A stretch of DNA of 34,971 nt from Photobacterium sp. GB-56. Its GTDB lineage: Bacteria; Pseudomonadota; Gammaproteobacteria; Enterobacterales; Vibrionaceae. Where the stretch lies: positions 1 to 34,971 of the forward strand of contig NZ_PYNW01000024.1 of assembly GCF_003026105.1 (NCBI RefSeq), in the 5' to 3' direction. Shown here in pieces: positions 1 through 9,526 of the stretch. Position 1 is the first letter of the stretch. Every line of letters starts with the position of its first letter. Position numbers and translations under genes: made by a program. A model generated the notes under the pieces. That model was given only the letters and a program-made list of their open reading frames with translations, did not search any database and was not told the origin of the DNA.

Positions 1-44
1 GTTCATGGCGAAAGCGGTGAACGTTAGGTGAAAGACCTAGCTAT

Positions 45-120
45 GCGACACTAGCTCAGCTGGTAGAGCGCAACCTTGCCAAGGTTGAGGTCACGAGTTC
101 GAACCTCGTGTGTCGCTCCA
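45..120 (+). tRNA. tRNA-Gly(GCC), copy 1
   Basis: This is a 76-nt cloverleaf with an encoded CCA end. The acceptor arms GCGACAC and GTGTCGC pair perfectly. The anticodon stem is CAACC/GGTTG and the loop TTGCCAA places anticodon GCC at 78-80, reading GGC and GGT glycine codons. The T loop carries the usual TTCGAAC. It is the first of two almost identical copies, and the synteny (upstream of queG) matches glyV/X/Y in E. coli. Confidence 0.98.
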
Positions 121-172
121 ATTTGATAGTTCATGGCGAAAGCGATGAACGTTAGGTGAAAGACCTAGCTAT

Positions 173-248
173 GCGACACTAGCTCAGCTGGTAGAGCGCA
201 ACCTTGCCAAGGTTGAGGTCACGAGTTCGAACCTCGTGTGTCGCTCCA
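173..248 (+). tRNA. tRNA-Gly(GCC), copy 2
   Basis: This is identical in sequence to the first copy, 128 bp downstream. The anticodon GCC is at 206-208 and CCA is encoded at 246-248. The two genes are presumably co-transcribed and cut apart at the hairpin-bearing spacer between them. An ORF on the minus strand over this gene is a tRNA shadow. Confidence 0.98.
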
Positions 249-455
249 ATTTGATTGTTTATTTCATTGTAGATAAACAGAGTTATCATCGAACTTATCG
301 ATGAACTATTGCTGTGAAGTAATAGTCCTAATGTAGTATTCCTGAGGTATTCGATTACCGATATCATCAGTGTACTGCTTCAAGTGTTTCTAGCTTAGCT
401 ACGAAGCCCACTTAGAAGCGATCGGCTTCGACAACAGAACTCACTTTGTATAAAG

Positions 456-476
456 CAACCTTTAAGGGTTGTTTTT
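456..476 (+). terminator. Probable terminator of the tRNA-Gly operon
   Basis: A short stem CAACC (456-460) and GGTTG (467-471) is followed at once by TTTTT. The stem is only five to six base pairs, so this may be a weak terminator or a processing point. It is the first T-tract-bearing hairpin after the tRNAs. Confidence 0.55.
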
Positions 477-587
477 GCTGTCTCAGCAATACAGGGTATT
501 CATGTTGTAACATCAATACTGCTGTATTGGCGCGATATAACTAACGCGTACGCTCTTTTCTTAGTAATGTTTATCTATTGCAACAGT

Positions 588-981
588 AGTGCATAAAGCT
601 GTGCCATCTGAGCGAATAACATTGCAGATAGTGCTAACACATTATTTTTATAATAGTATTTCACCGTTAGATCACAATGAAATTAACAGAGTTATCCACA
701 CTACATGTACTGTGGGTAAGTTGGTTGATTAGATGTGCTGATGCTATGTGAGTAACTTTGAATTTTAATTTGAATAGTGTTTAATTACCGTTATCCACAG
801 GTGTTTTTATTTCATTTAACTTTATGTTTTATAATGTAAATATTGATTTTTATACCTGCTTTTCAACAGATTTTATGTCATGTTCCTCCTCGGGATAACT
901 ATCTTGATTATGTTATCCACCTCCTGTGTTTAATCTTTACCTATCCCCAAGAAAAAACCTAACTTTAAAAAGTTTTCCACA
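588..981. promoter_or_regulatory. datA: DnaA-box cluster, datA-like locus
   Basis: Three 9-mers match the DnaA-box consensus TTWTNCACA exactly on the plus strand: TTATCCACA at 692-700 and 791-799, and TTTTCCACA at 973-981. Others differ at one position: 588-596, 711-719, 747-755 and 925-933 on the minus strand, and TTATCCACC at 913-921 on the plus strand. In E. coli the DnaA-titrating locus datA, which promotes DnaA-ATP hydrolysis with IHF, lies in the same interval between the glyVXY tRNAs and queG. I infer a datA equivalent here. I found no strict IHF site; two near-matches (717-730 and 896-909) have a spacer one base too long. Confidence 0.65.
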
Positions 982-996
982 TATCCCCCGAGTGAC

Positions 997-2130
997 TTAT
1001 GCATCTCGAGGTAAGCCTTTCTCAATAATCCGTACTAAACGTTTTGTTTTAGTAGGTAAAATTTCGAGAGCGAGTTGATCTTTTCTTTGTTGTTGTTGCG
1101 ATAGCGCCCAATCGATATGTGTATCAAGTAATTCAGAGATCCCTTGACGCTGCTGAAGTGCTTCAACAATTTCTATTTGATAAGAAGCATTACCCAGAGC
1201 AATTGTGATATTTCTGAGCCATTGAATATGGCCTATCCGGCGAATAGCTGAGCCTTCGGTATTTTTTAAGAATGTCGTTTCATCCCAAGCATAAAGAGTT
1301 AGCAAGTCTTGTTGGTATAAGCTGTCACGACAGTGGTAATCGTGCTCTTCTGTTAATTGTCCATGTCTGTTTATGGGGCAGACTAATTGGCAGTCATCGC
1401 AACCATAGATACGGTTACCGATAGCACTGCGGTATTGCTCTGGGATCACACCATCAAATTCAATCGTTAAGTATGAGATACAACGACGCGCATCTACGAT
1501 TCCTTCTTCAACAATAGCACCTGTTGGACAGCTCGTTATACAAGCGACACATTTCCCACATTGCTCACTGCTTGGTTTATCAATTGGCAGTGGAATATCA
1601 ACTAATAGTTCACCTAAAAAGAACCAAGAGCCTGCTTGCTCATTTAAGATAAGTGAATGTTTGCCTGTCCAACCAAGCCCTGCTTTTTGTGCCAAAGGGC
1701 GTTCTAGAATAGGCGCTGAGTCAACAAAAGGTCGGCAGCCAAACTGCCCGACGGCTTGCTCAATACGTTGCCCTAATTGTTTCAGTCGATTACGGATCAG
1801 CTTGTGGTAATCACGACCGAGTGAATAGCGACTAATAAACGCTTTTTGAGGTTGCTTAAGTGTTTGGGCAAACTCGGCGTGAGGCGGAAGGTAATTCATT
1901 CTTACGCTGATCACACGGATAGTGCCGGGTAGTAGTTCAGCAGGGCGCGCACGCATCATGCCATGACGTGCCATCCAGTCCATATCACCGTGATAGCCAG
2001 CATCAAGCCAACGTTGCAATTCAGCTTCGTGTTGTGACAAATCAATATCAGTGATACCCACTTGTTGAAAGCCCAGCTCTTGTCCCCAAGTTTTGATCTG
2101 CTCAGCAAGTTGATGGTAATCGATAGTCAT
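997..2130 (-). CDS. queG: Epoxyqueuosine reductase QueG
   Basis: QueG carries out the last step of queuosine synthesis in tRNA, reducing epoxyqueuosine to queuosine at the wobble base of GUN-anticodon tRNAs, using cobalamin and two [4Fe-4S] clusters. The 377-residue length is normal. The DSAPILER motif (137-144) holds the conserved catalytic Asp. One ferredoxin-type set is C191, C194, C197, C201 and the second is C217, C244, C247, C251, in the family's CGKCxxC and GCDDCxxxCP contexts. A helical repeat-like C-terminus follows. It runs divergently from nnr and starts with ATG at 2130. Its position after the tRNA-Gly genes matches E. coli. Confidence 0.97.
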   Translation of the reverse strand: MTIDYHQLAEQIKTWGQELGFQQVGITDIDLSQHEAELQRWLDAGYHGDMDWMARHGMMRARPAELLPGTIRVISVRMNYLPPHAEFAQTLKQPQKAFISRYSLGRDYHKLIRNRLKQLGQRIEQAVGQFGCRPFVDSAPILERPLAQKAGLGWTGKHSLILNEQAGSWFFLGELLVDIPLPIDKPSSEQCGKCVACITSCPTGAIVEEGIVDARRCISYLTIEFDGVIPEQYRSAIGNRIYGCDDCQLVCPINRHGQLTEEHDYHCRDSLYQQDLLTLYAWDETTFLKNTEGSAIRRIGHIQWLRNITIALGNASYQIEIVEALQQRQGISELLDTHIDWALSQQQQRKDQLALEILPTKTKRLVRIIEKGLPRDA

Positions 2131-2331
2131 AACCGAACTCTTTTATATTGCGCTAAATGAAAGGGGGCGCATTCTAGCATATTCTTGTTTTGATCATAGC
2201 GGTGAGAATGTGGATTGCTAAGAATAGACTGCGATAATGACCTCTGACGTTGCGATTATAGATGTATAAAATTAACACTGTGTATTTTGATTAGTTATAG
2301 TTGTTACACGTTTATTGAGGGCACTTTACCT
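2131..2331. promoter_or_regulatory. queG-nnr divergent intergenic region
   Basis: This 201-bp AT-rich gap must contain the promoters for queG (minus) and the nnr operon (plus). I see no hexamer pair good enough to assign. A GAGGG ribosome-binding site for nnr lies at 2317-2321, 10 nt before the ATG at 2332, which supports that start over an in-frame TTG at 2287. Confidence 0.5.
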
Positions 2332-3816
2332 ATGATCACTCATGACATCCCCTTATTTCTCTATACCTCAGAGCAAATCAGGCAAGGTGAGCAATTACTC
2401 ACAGAGCAACAAAATAGTGTCACGCTTTATCACTTAATGGAACGTGCTGGAGAGGCAACGTTTGATCTTATGAGGCAGCGGTATCCTCAATGTAATAAAT
2501 TATTAGTGTGCTGCGGTAAAGGTAATAATGGTGGTGATGGCTATGTAGTGGCTCGTTTAGCACATGATCAGGGTATTGATGTTACTGTGTGGGAATCACC
2601 CAATGTTGAACATTTACCTGCTGACGCTCGATGTGCTCGTTCTCACTGGTTGCAATGTAATGGTAAAACGATCACTGATACGCCAACCACAAGTTATGAG
2701 TTAATTATCGATGCGTTATTAGGGATTGGGGTTAAAGGTGAAGTTCGCTCAGAAATCGCTGAACGCATTCGTTGGATCAATGATCAAAAGACGCCTGTGA
2801 TTGCAGTGGATGTGCCTTCAGGATTATGTGCAAATACTGGTGCAACTTTTGGTGCTGTTATTAAGGCCTCACAAACGCTCTCTTTTATTGGTTTTAAACA
2901 AGGGCTGACAACAGGGCAAGCAGCACAATATTGTGGGGAACGTTACTTTTCAGACTTAGGATTTGATCTGCAATTCTCGCAAGTCATGAAACCATCAGCA
3001 TTACACATTACAGAATCGCAGGTACAGTCATTACTTTTTCCGCGCTCACGTGTTGCTCATAAAGGGTGTTTTGGACGCGTGCTTTGTATTGGTGGTGATC
3101 TTGGAATGGCGGGAGCTATTCGATTATCGTCAGAAGCTTGTAGCCGTGCAGGTGCTGGCTTAACGTCGGTGATAACACGACCTGACAATGCACTGTCAAT
3201 TGTGATGATGAGACCTGAGATAATGGCCATTGGTTGGCAAGAGTCTTCAAACATACTTGTTGATAAGCTTGCTTGGTCAGATGTGGTTGTATTAGGGCCT
3301 GGGCTTGGAACCAGTGATTGGGGACAATCTCTCTTTGCGCAGTGTCATCATATTGATAAACCTTGTGTCGTTGATGCTGATGGCCTTAATTTACTGGCAA
3401 AAGCCCCTGACTACCGAGATAATCGAATCATTACACCACATCCCGGCGAAGCGGCGCGATTATTGGATGTCTCTATTAATGAGATTGAAGCCGATCGGTT
3501 TGTCGCGATTCAGCGCTTACAGCAAGATTATGGCGGTGTTGTTGTTTTAAAAGGGGCTGGCAGTTTAATTTATGATGGTAAGACATTATGGATTTGTACT
3601 TGCGGCAATCCTGGAATGGCAACGGGAGGGATGGGGGACGTATTATCAGGTATCATTGGTGCTTTACTCGGCCAAGGTTTAGCGTTAGTTGAAGCGGCCT
3701 ATGCGGGAGTCTGGATCCATAGCCGAGCCGCAGATTTGTGTGCGCAAAGCGGAGAGCGTGGTATGCTGGCATCAGATCTCTTTCCGTTTATTCGTCAATT
3801 AGTCAATCCAAGATAA
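2332..3816 (+). CDS. nnr: Bifunctional NAD(P)H-hydrate epimerase / ADP-dependent dehydratase
   Basis: Nnr repairs damaged NADH and NADPH. The N-terminal YjeF_N domain epimerises R and S hydrates, and the C-terminal ribokinase-like domain dehydrates the S form using ADP. The GKGNNGGDG loop at residues 62-70 is the epimerase signature. The C-terminal half has [11 protein letters not shown] and the glycine-rich [16 protein letters not shown] of the dehydratase. The 494-residue product is close to the usual length. I chose ATG 2332 because of the GAGGG site and because the family start is near [10 protein letters not shown]; the longer reading uses a TTG without a site. It heads the operon, with tsaE 4 nt downstream. 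Confidence 0.95.
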   Translation: MITHDIPLFLYTSEQIRQGEQLLTEQQNSVTLYHLMERAGEATFDLMRQRYPQCNKLLVCCGKGNNGGDGYVVARLAHDQGIDVTVWESPNVEHLPADARCARSHWLQCNGKTITDTPTTSYELIIDALLGIGVKGEVRSEIAERIRWINDQKTPVIAVDVPSGLCANTGATFGAVIKASQTLSFIGFKQGLTTGQAAQYCGERYFSDLGFDLQFSQVMKPSALHITESQVQSLLFPRSRVAHKGCFGRVLCIGGDLGMAGAIRLSSEACSRAGAGLTSVITRPDNALSIVMMRPEIMAIGWQESSNILVDKLAWSDVVVLGPGLGTSDWGQSLFAQCHHIDKPCVVDADGLNLLAKAPDYRDNRIITPHPGEAARLLDVSINEIEADRFVAIQRLQQDYGGVVVLKGAGSLIYDGKTLWICTCGNPGMATGGMGDVLSGIIGALLGQGLALVEAAYAGVWIHSRAADLCAQSGERGMLASDLFPFIRQLVNPR

Positions 3817-3820
3817 AAAC

Positions 3821-4285
3821 ATGCAAACATTTGAAACCTTTCTTGCTGATGAGCAGGCAACAGTAGATTTAGGCCTTAAATTAGCTAAAGCCTGTACGCA
3901 ACAAACAACGATTTATCTTCACGGCGATTTGGGAGCCGGAAAAACAACGTTTAGTCGTGGTTTTATTCGTGCGCTAGGCCATCAAGGGAATGTTAAGAGT
4001 CCGACATATACCCTAGTTGAACCTTATGATCTTGCTCCTTGGCAAGTGTATCATTTTGATCTCTATCGCCTTGCAGATCCTGAAGAATTAGAATTTATGG
4101 GAATTCGTGATTATTTCACCCAGGATGCTATTTGCTTAGTGGAATGGCCAGAGAAAGGTGATGGGTTATTACCTCAACCCGATCTTGAATTAGAAATGTG
4201 TTATCACGGTGAGCAGAGAAAAGTATTGATCCGCGCCAATACGGAATATGGTGCAGCATTGATCAATCATTTGGAGTTGAGTTAA
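3821..4285 (+). CDS. tsaE: tRNA threonylcarbamoyladenosine synthesis ATPase TsaE
   Basis: TsaE is the small P-loop ATPase that works with TsaB and TsaD in making t6A at position 37 of ANN-decoding tRNAs. The 154-residue protein has the Walker A loop GDLGAGKTT (35-43), the switch-like [10 protein letters not shown] (60-69) and HFDLYRL further on, all typical of the family. It follows nnr by 4 nt and precedes amiB by 5 nt, the standard gammaproteobacterial arrangement, so it is presumably translated from the same message. Confidence 0.96.
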   Translation: MQTFETFLADEQATVDLGLKLAKACTQQTTIYLHGDLGAGKTTFSRGFIRALGHQGNVKSPTYTLVEPYDLAPWQVYHFDLYRLADPEELEFMGIRDYFTQDAICLVEWPEKGDGLLPQPDLELEMCYHGEQRKVLIRANTEYGAALINHLELS

Positions 4286-4290
4286 TTAGG

Positions 4291-6033
4291 ATGGCGTTAC
4301 GGACGTATTTAAAGTTCCTGATAGTAGGAGCAGGATTAGTGAGTTCTGCTGCCTCTTGGGCAAATGAACTCAAAGGGGTGAGAATTTGGCCTGCGCCAGA
4401 TGAAACTCGCGTAGTATTAGATCTGCAAAGTAAAGCTGACTATTCTCACTTTTCATTAGCAGGACCTTCTCGTTTAGTGGTTGATCTTAAAGATACTAAG
4501 ATCAAAACTAAACTTCCTATTGCGGTTCAGAAAAGTGATATTTTAACCAAAGTTCGCACCAGTACAGCGCCTGCAAAAGGTACAACGCGACTGGTGTTTG
4601 AAGTTAAGCGTGGTGTAACGCCAACAATATTCTCTTTATCACCAACGGGCAGTTATGGTTACCGTTTAGTTTTAGACTTGCCGAATGGAACGTCTAAAAC
4701 AGTGGGTGCTAAAGAAGAGCAAGCAGAAGAAAAAGCGACGGCAAATAACTTAGCGAAAATGCCATCTGGTACCGCTGATATCGTGGTAGCGGTGGATGCA
4801 GGTCACGGTGGTGATGATCCTGGCTCTATTGGTCCAACGCGTAAATATGAAAAAAATGTCACACTAGCGGTTGCGAAAAAACTGGCAGCTAAGATCAATG
4901 CAACAACGGGTATGCGTGCAGTACTAACTCGCCGTGGTGACTACTTTGTTCCATTGGGTAAGCGTTCAGAAATTGCACGTAAGAATAAAGCCCTTCTTTT
5001 AGTTTCTATCCATGCTGATGGCTTTACAAAACCGCAACCTCGTGGTGCTTCTGTATGGGTGCTCAACACACGCCGTGCGAATACTGAAATAGGTCGCTGG
5101 TTGGAGCAAAGTGAGAAGCAATCAGAGTTATTAGGTGGTGGCGATGTTTTATCAAGTAATACCAATGATAAATATCTTGGCCGAGCGGTATTAGACCTTC
5201 AATTTAGTTACTCGCAAAAAGAAGGCTACGATGTTGCTACTCGTGTATTACATGAGTTACGTAAAGTGGCACGTTTGCATAAAACGGTTCCGCAATACGC
5301 AAGTTTAGCGGTATTGAAATCACCTGATATTCCATCGCTATTGGTTGAAACGGGTTTTATTACTAATCCGACAGAAGAGAAATTACTTAATACGACATCA
5401 CACCAAAACCAATTAGCGAATGCGGTTTATAAAGGGGTGTTGGAGTATTTTGAAGCAAATCCACCTGAAGGTACTTTATTTGCTTCTCGTTTGAAAGGAC
5501 GTGGAAGTAAGCATAAAGTGACATCGGGTCAGTCATTAAGCGGTATTGCCCAGAAGTATGGCGTGTCGATGGCATCAATCAAAGCTTCGAATAATCTGAA
5601 ATCAACCTCAGTGAACATCGGTCAAGTGTTGATTATTCCTGGCAACATTAAGACAGCGTCGGTTTCGACGCCAACGAAAACGGTGAGTACGACATCGAGC
5701 AGTGCTACAGTGAAACCTGTTGCCTCAACCAAGGTGATTGTACATAAAGTCGTTCGTGGTGAATATTTAGGTAAGATTGCAGCAAAATATGGTGTTACCA
5801 TGAGCAGCATCCGTCAACTTAATCACCTAAAATCAGACAATGTGATGCTTGGGCAAAAATTAAAAATTGCCGTTCCTGCGCCGAAATATGTTCAACATAA
5901 AGTAAAGCGTGGCGAGTTTTTGAGTAAGATTGCTGATAAATATGGTGTGTCAGTTGCAAGTATTCGTGCTACGAATAAGCTACGTTCTGATAAACTAGCT
6001 GTAGGACAGACGCTAATCATACCAAGAAGTTAA
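4291..6033 (+). CDS. amiB: N-acetylmuramoyl-L-alanine amidase AmiB
   Basis: AmiB is a periplasmic zinc amidase that cuts septal peptidoglycan so daughter cells can separate, activated by EnvC-type LytM factors. A signal peptide ends near ASWA (24). An AMIN domain spans about 28-130. The Amidase_3 domain (about 163-390) carries the zinc ligands H172 (DAGHGG), E187 and H241 (SIHAD) and the catalytic Glu E353 (LVETGFITN). Three LysM repeats follow at about 407-450, 484-527 and 534-578, separated by a Ser/Thr-rich linker. The 580-residue length and three LysM modules exceed the 445-residue E. coli enzyme. It lies between tsaE and mutL, with 2 nt to mutL. Confidence 0.96.
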   Translation: MALRTYLKFLIVGAGLVSSAASWANELKGVRIWPAPDETRVVLDLQSKADYSHFSLAGPSRLVVDLKDTKIKTKLPIAVQKSDILTKVRTSTAPAKGTTRLVFEVKRGVTPTIFSLSPTGSYGYRLVLDLPNGTSKTVGAKEEQAEEKATANNLAKMPSGTADIVVAVDAGHGGDDPGSIGPTRKYEKNVTLAVAKKLAAKINATTGMRAVLTRRGDYFVPLGKRSEIARKNKALLLVSIHADGFTKPQPRGASVWVLNTRRANTEIGRWLEQSEKQSELLGGGDVLSSNTNDKYLGRAVLDLQFSYSQKEGYDVATRVLHELRKVARLHKTVPQYASLAVLKSPDIPSLLVETGFITNPTEEKLLNTTSHQNQLANAVYKGVLEYFEANPPEGTLFASRLKGRGSKHKVTSGQSLSGIAQKYGVSMASIKASNNLKSTSVNIGQVLIIPGNIKTASVSTPTKTVSTTSSSATVKPVASTKVIVHKVVRGEYLGKIAAKYGVTMSSIRQLNHLKSDNVMLGQKLKIAVPAPKYVQHKVKRGEFLSKIADKYGVSVASIRATNKLRSDKLAVGQTLIIPRS

Positions 6034-6035
6034 TT

Positions 6036-8207
6036 ATGCCGATTCAGATTTTACCCGCTCGGCTGGCTAACCAGATTGCAGCGGGTGAAGTTGTTGAACG
6101 CCCAGCTTCTGTAGTCAAAGAGCTTGTTGAAAATAGTCTTGATGCCGGTGCTACTCGAATCGATATTGATATCGAAAAAGGTGGTAGCCGGCTCATTCGT
6201 ATTCGTGATAATGGAAAAGGGATCCCTAAAGATGAGCTTGCGCTCGCCCTTAGCCGTCATGCGACTTCTAAAATTACTACTCTGGATGATCTTGAAGCGA
6301 TAGTCAGTCTTGGCTTTCGTGGTGAAGCGCTTGCCAGTATCAGTTCCGTCTCTCGTTTAACGTTAACCTCCCGCACCCAAGCGCAAGAAGAAGCGTGGTC
6401 AGCGTATGCTGAAGGGCGAGATATGGACGTCCAGTTAAAACCTGCAGCCCATCCGGTAGGTACAACGCTAGAAGTGCTTGATCTTTTCTTTAATACACCT
6501 GCGCGTCGTAAGTTCTTACGGACAGAAAAAACAGAATTTAATCATATTGATGAGTTGATCAAACGTATTGCGTTAAGCCGCTTCGATGTTGCTATTACTT
6601 TGCGTCATAACGGTAAGATCATTCGACAATACCGAGCGGCACAAACGCCGATTCAAAAAGAGCGTCGATTAGCAACGGCATGTGGTTCAGGCTTTTTGCA
6701 ACATGCATTGGTGGTTGAATTAGCGCACGGAGACTTGAAATTATCCGGTTGGGTATGTAGCTCTCAAGGCGCTCGTGCACAAAATGATATTCAGTATTGT
6801 TATGTTAATGGACGGATGATGAAAGATAAGCTGATCAATCATGCGATCCGTCAAGCTTATGAGTCGAGTTTACGATCCGATCAGTATGCAGCTTACGTAC
6901 TGTATATTGATGTTGATCCTCACCAAGTTGATGTGAATGTTCACCCAGCAAAACATGAAGTGCGTTTTCATCAAGCACGGTTGGTACATGATTTTATCTA
7001 CCAAGCCTTACAAAGTGCATTGCAGCAAGGGGCATTAGAAGAAGAGCAGCATCAGTATCAATCACCGATACGATCGAGTGCTCACCGTATCGAAGTCGAT
7101 GAAGATGGTGTCGTGATTGAACCAACAAACTCTGTGACGCAGAGGGTCGCTCAAGCGATAGATGCGACGCCAGAGTATCCTCATAAATCACCGTCATCGG
7201 AATGGAATAAGTCTGCATCGACACCGTCACATTCAGCAAGAGCACCCATTGATAGTGATATGCGTGGCTTAGCAGTATCAGCTGAATATGAGGTAAGTGA
7301 AGCGTCTGAACATAGTAAACCATCTTCTTATTCGGCTTCACCAAGCACAAATAATAGAGATCAGCATCAGTATGATCGCAGCCCTTGTGAGCGACAAGGC
7401 AGTGAGCAAACAATAAATACCACGAGAACTTCTGATGCTTCATCTGGCGCCTCACGTTCTCCTAAACCGGAAGGGCCGACGGCGGCTGAGATCAAAGCAT
7501 ACCAAAAGCTGTTACAAACGGAATCGCCGACAAAACATGTTTTAGCCGAACAACCGATAGAGCGTATTGCCGAGCCGCGTAGAGAGTGGCAAGCAATGCC
7601 TTCAACAGCAGTTGTTAAACAACATGCGATAGCGGGTAAAGCTATGGGGCTTGGTAAAGCATTATGTTTGGTGGCTGAGCGTTACTTACTAATGCAGCAA
7701 GAGACCAATATTGCTTTACTGAATTTAGATCATGCAGAGTTACTACGCTATGTTGGACAATTGCGTTTAGCGCAAACGGAAGGATTAAAACCTCAACCGC
7801 TTTTGATCCCACTATCGGTACCTGTAGAGAGCGATTTAATTGCCTGTGCTGAACAACATGCGATGCTACTTAAACAATTAGGGATTCAACTGAAAGCGAA
7901 AGGGAGAAATGGCATAATAATCATGTCAGTATGTATGCCATTAAGACAACAAAACTTACAACAGTTGCTCCCGAATTTGTTAACCTACCTACTTACAGCT
8001 TGTGATGATCCAGAAGCACAAGGGTGGGATAAATTATTATATTGGTTAGCTGAACAATGTGTTGGTACAGTGGCAAGTTATAGTTTGTCGCAAGCCATTC
8101 AGCTAGTCTCTGAATTAGAGCAGCTATGGGGAGAGAATTTGGCAGGTCATGAAAGCCAATTACTTCGACCGGTAGATATGCAAGCAGCAATAGAAGCCTT
8201 TAAATAA
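6036..8207 (+). CDS. mutL: DNA mismatch repair protein MutL
   Basis: MutL couples mismatch recognition by MutS to strand incision by MutH. The N-terminal GHKL ATPase has E and N of [13 protein letters not shown], the DNGKGI lid motif and [11 protein letters not shown] Ser/Pro/Gln-rich linker of variable sequence spans very roughly residues 345-500. The C-terminal dimerisation domain starts near [14 protein letters not shown]. The segment LNLDHAELL replaces the DQHAxxE metal-binding motif of endonuclease-type MutL, so this is the E. coli type that depends on MutH. The stop codon overlaps the miaA start by one base (TAATG), suggesting coupled translation. Confidence 0.97.
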   Translation: MPIQILPARLANQIAAGEVVERPASVVKELVENSLDAGATRIDIDIEKGGSRLIRIRDNGKGIPKDELALALSRHATSKITTLDDLEAIVSLGFRGEALASISSVSRLTLTSRTQAQEEAWSAYAEGRDMDVQLKPAAHPVGTTLEVLDLFFNTPARRKFLRTEKTEFNHIDELIKRIALSRFDVAITLRHNGKIIRQYRAAQTPIQKERRLATACGSGFLQHALVVELAHGDLKLSGWVCSSQGARAQNDIQYCYVNGRMMKDKLINHAIRQAYESSLRSDQYAAYVLYIDVDPHQVDVNVHPAKHEVRFHQARLVHDFIYQALQSALQQGALEEEQHQYQSPIRSSAHRIEVDEDGVVIEPTNSVTQRVAQAIDATPEYPHKSPSSEWNKSASTPSHSARAPIDSDMRGLAVSAEYEVSEASEHSKPSSYSASPSTNNRDQHQYDRSPCERQGSEQTINTTRTSDASSGASRSPKPEGPTAAEIKAYQKLLQTESPTKHVLAEQPIERIAEPRREWQAMPSTAVVKQHAIAGKAMGLGKALCLVAERYLLMQQETNIALLNLDHAELLRYVGQLRLAQTEGLKPQPLLIPLSVPVESDLIACAEQHAMLLKQLGIQLKAKGRNGIIIMSVCMPLRQQNLQQLLPNLLTYLLTACDDPEAQGWDKLLYWLAEQCVGTVASYSLSQAIQLVSELEQLWGENLAGHESQLLRPVDMQAAIEAFK

Positions 8208-9145
8208 TGATAACTAAGCCACAACCTCAAGCCATTTTTTTAATGGGACCAACAGCTTCGGGTAAAACCGATCTTGCCATTCGATTACGAGAGCAACTGC
8301 CTGTTGAGTTGATTAGTGTTGATTCTGCCCTTATTTATAAGGGAATGGATATCGGTACAGCAAAGCCAGATGCGCATGAACTTGCATTAGCACCGCATCG
8401 TTTGATCGATATTCGTGATCCAGCGCAAAGTTATTCGGCTGCAGACTTTCGTGCTGATGCACTGAAAGAAATGGCTGATATAGTTGCAGCAGGGCGAATT
8501 CCTTTATTAGTTGGTGGTACTATGTTGTACTACAAGGCTTTATTGGAAGGTTTATCGCCTTTACCTGCTGCAGATCTTGAGGTTCGCGCAGGGATTGAAC
8601 GAGATGCTGCTGAGCATGGATGGCAAGCATTGCATGATGAATTAGTAAGGATTGATCCCGTTGCCGGAGCAAGAATTCATCCCAATGATCCACAGCGATT
8701 ATCTCGTGCATTGGAAGTTTTCCGAATTTCGGGTAAAACTTTAACTGAGTTAACAAAAACTCAAGGTGAATCTTTACCTTACAAGGTTCATCAATTTGCA
8801 ATCACTCCCATGGATAGGGCTGTACTGCATCAGCGAATTGAGCTTAGGTTCAATAAAATGATCGAGGCAGGTTTTGAGCAGGAAGTACGTGCGTTGCACG
8901 AGCGTGGTGATCTTCACCTTGAGCTTCCTTCTATTCGTTGCGTTGGTTATCGTCAGATGTGGGAATATTTGGACGGGAATTATGACTTAGATGAAGCGGT
9001 TTTCCGTGGTATCTGTGCTACCCGTCAATTAGCAAAGCGTCAAATTACCTGGCTTCGCGGTTGGAAAGATTTGACCTGGTTGGATAGTAGTGATGTGGAT
9101 TCCGCGTTACAAACAGTCACAAACTCAGTTAGATGTGATGTTTGA
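8207..9145 (+). CDS. miaA: tRNA dimethylallyltransferase MiaA
   Basis: MiaA transfers a dimethylallyl group to N6 of A37 in tRNAs reading UNN codons. The P-loop GPTASGKT is at residues 14-21, followed by [18 protein letters not shown] (38-55), the substrate-binding signature. VGYRQMW and the C-terminal [13 protein letters not shown] are also family features. The length of 312 is normal. It shares one base with mutL and is followed after 86 nt by hfq. As in enterobacteria, hfq promoters may lie inside this gene. Confidence 0.97.
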   Translation: MITKPQPQAIFLMGPTASGKTDLAIRLREQLPVELISVDSALIYKGMDIGTAKPDAHELALAPHRLIDIRDPAQSYSAADFRADALKEMADIVAAGRIPLLVGGTMLYYKALLEGLSPLPAADLEVRAGIERDAAEHGWQALHDELVRIDPVAGARIHPNDPQRLSRALEVFRISGKTLTELTKTQGESLPYKVHQFAITPMDRAVLHQRIELRFNKMIEAGFEQEVRALHERGDLHLELPSIRCVGYRQMWEYLDGNYDLDEAVFRGICATRQLAKRQITWLRGWKDLTWLDSSDVDSALQTVTNSVRCDV

Positions 9146-9219
9146 TTAACGTGTATACTCTGAACTGCTTTGCGTATTTTTAGTTTTTGTTCGTTGCTAA
9201 TACAACTACAAACAAATAA

Positions 9220-9498
<279 letters not shown>

Positions 9499-9526
9499 TT
9501 TATTCTTCCATTAAGGAGTTAATGGC

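Larger units (their letters stand above)
1..255 (+). repeat. 128-bp tandem duplication of a tRNA-Gly unit
   Basis: Bases 1-127 and 129-255 are the same apart from one base (G at 17, A at 145). Each unit has a spacer with two small hairpins followed by a tRNA-Gly. The arms GTTCAT and RTGAAC (1-6/17-22 and 129-134/145-150) form the first hairpin; TAGGT and ACCTA form the second. The window opens at the start of a unit, so a further copy probably lies upstream, as in the three-gene glyVXY operon of E. coli. Confidence 0.9.
257..996. other. 740-bp non-coding region between tRNA-Gly and queG
   Basis: No credible ORF is present. Just after the tRNAs are two hairpins: TCATCGA/TCGATGA (286-304, 5-nt loop) and ACTATT/AATAGT (305-326). 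A third, CGAAGCC/GGCTTCG, spans 402-430. A probable terminator lies at 456-476. From about 588 to 981 the AT-rich sequence carries many DnaA-box-like 9-mers, described separately. A weak hairpin and T-run close to 950-975 may end queG transcription on the minus strand. Confidence 0.8.

Noticed and set aside
179..367. Minus-strand 62-codon ORF over the second tRNA-Gly
   Set aside because: It is the antisense of the tRNA; translated tRNA antisense of this kind is a well-known false protein in databases.
717..909. IHF site within the DnaA-box cluster
   Set aside because: Two near-matches to the IHF consensus have the conserved blocks one base too far apart; not reliable.
6994..7455. Minus-strand 153-codon ORF inside mutL
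   Set aside because: It lies opposite the low-complexity MutL linker and looks like a frame shadow; the plus-strand MutL frame is certain.
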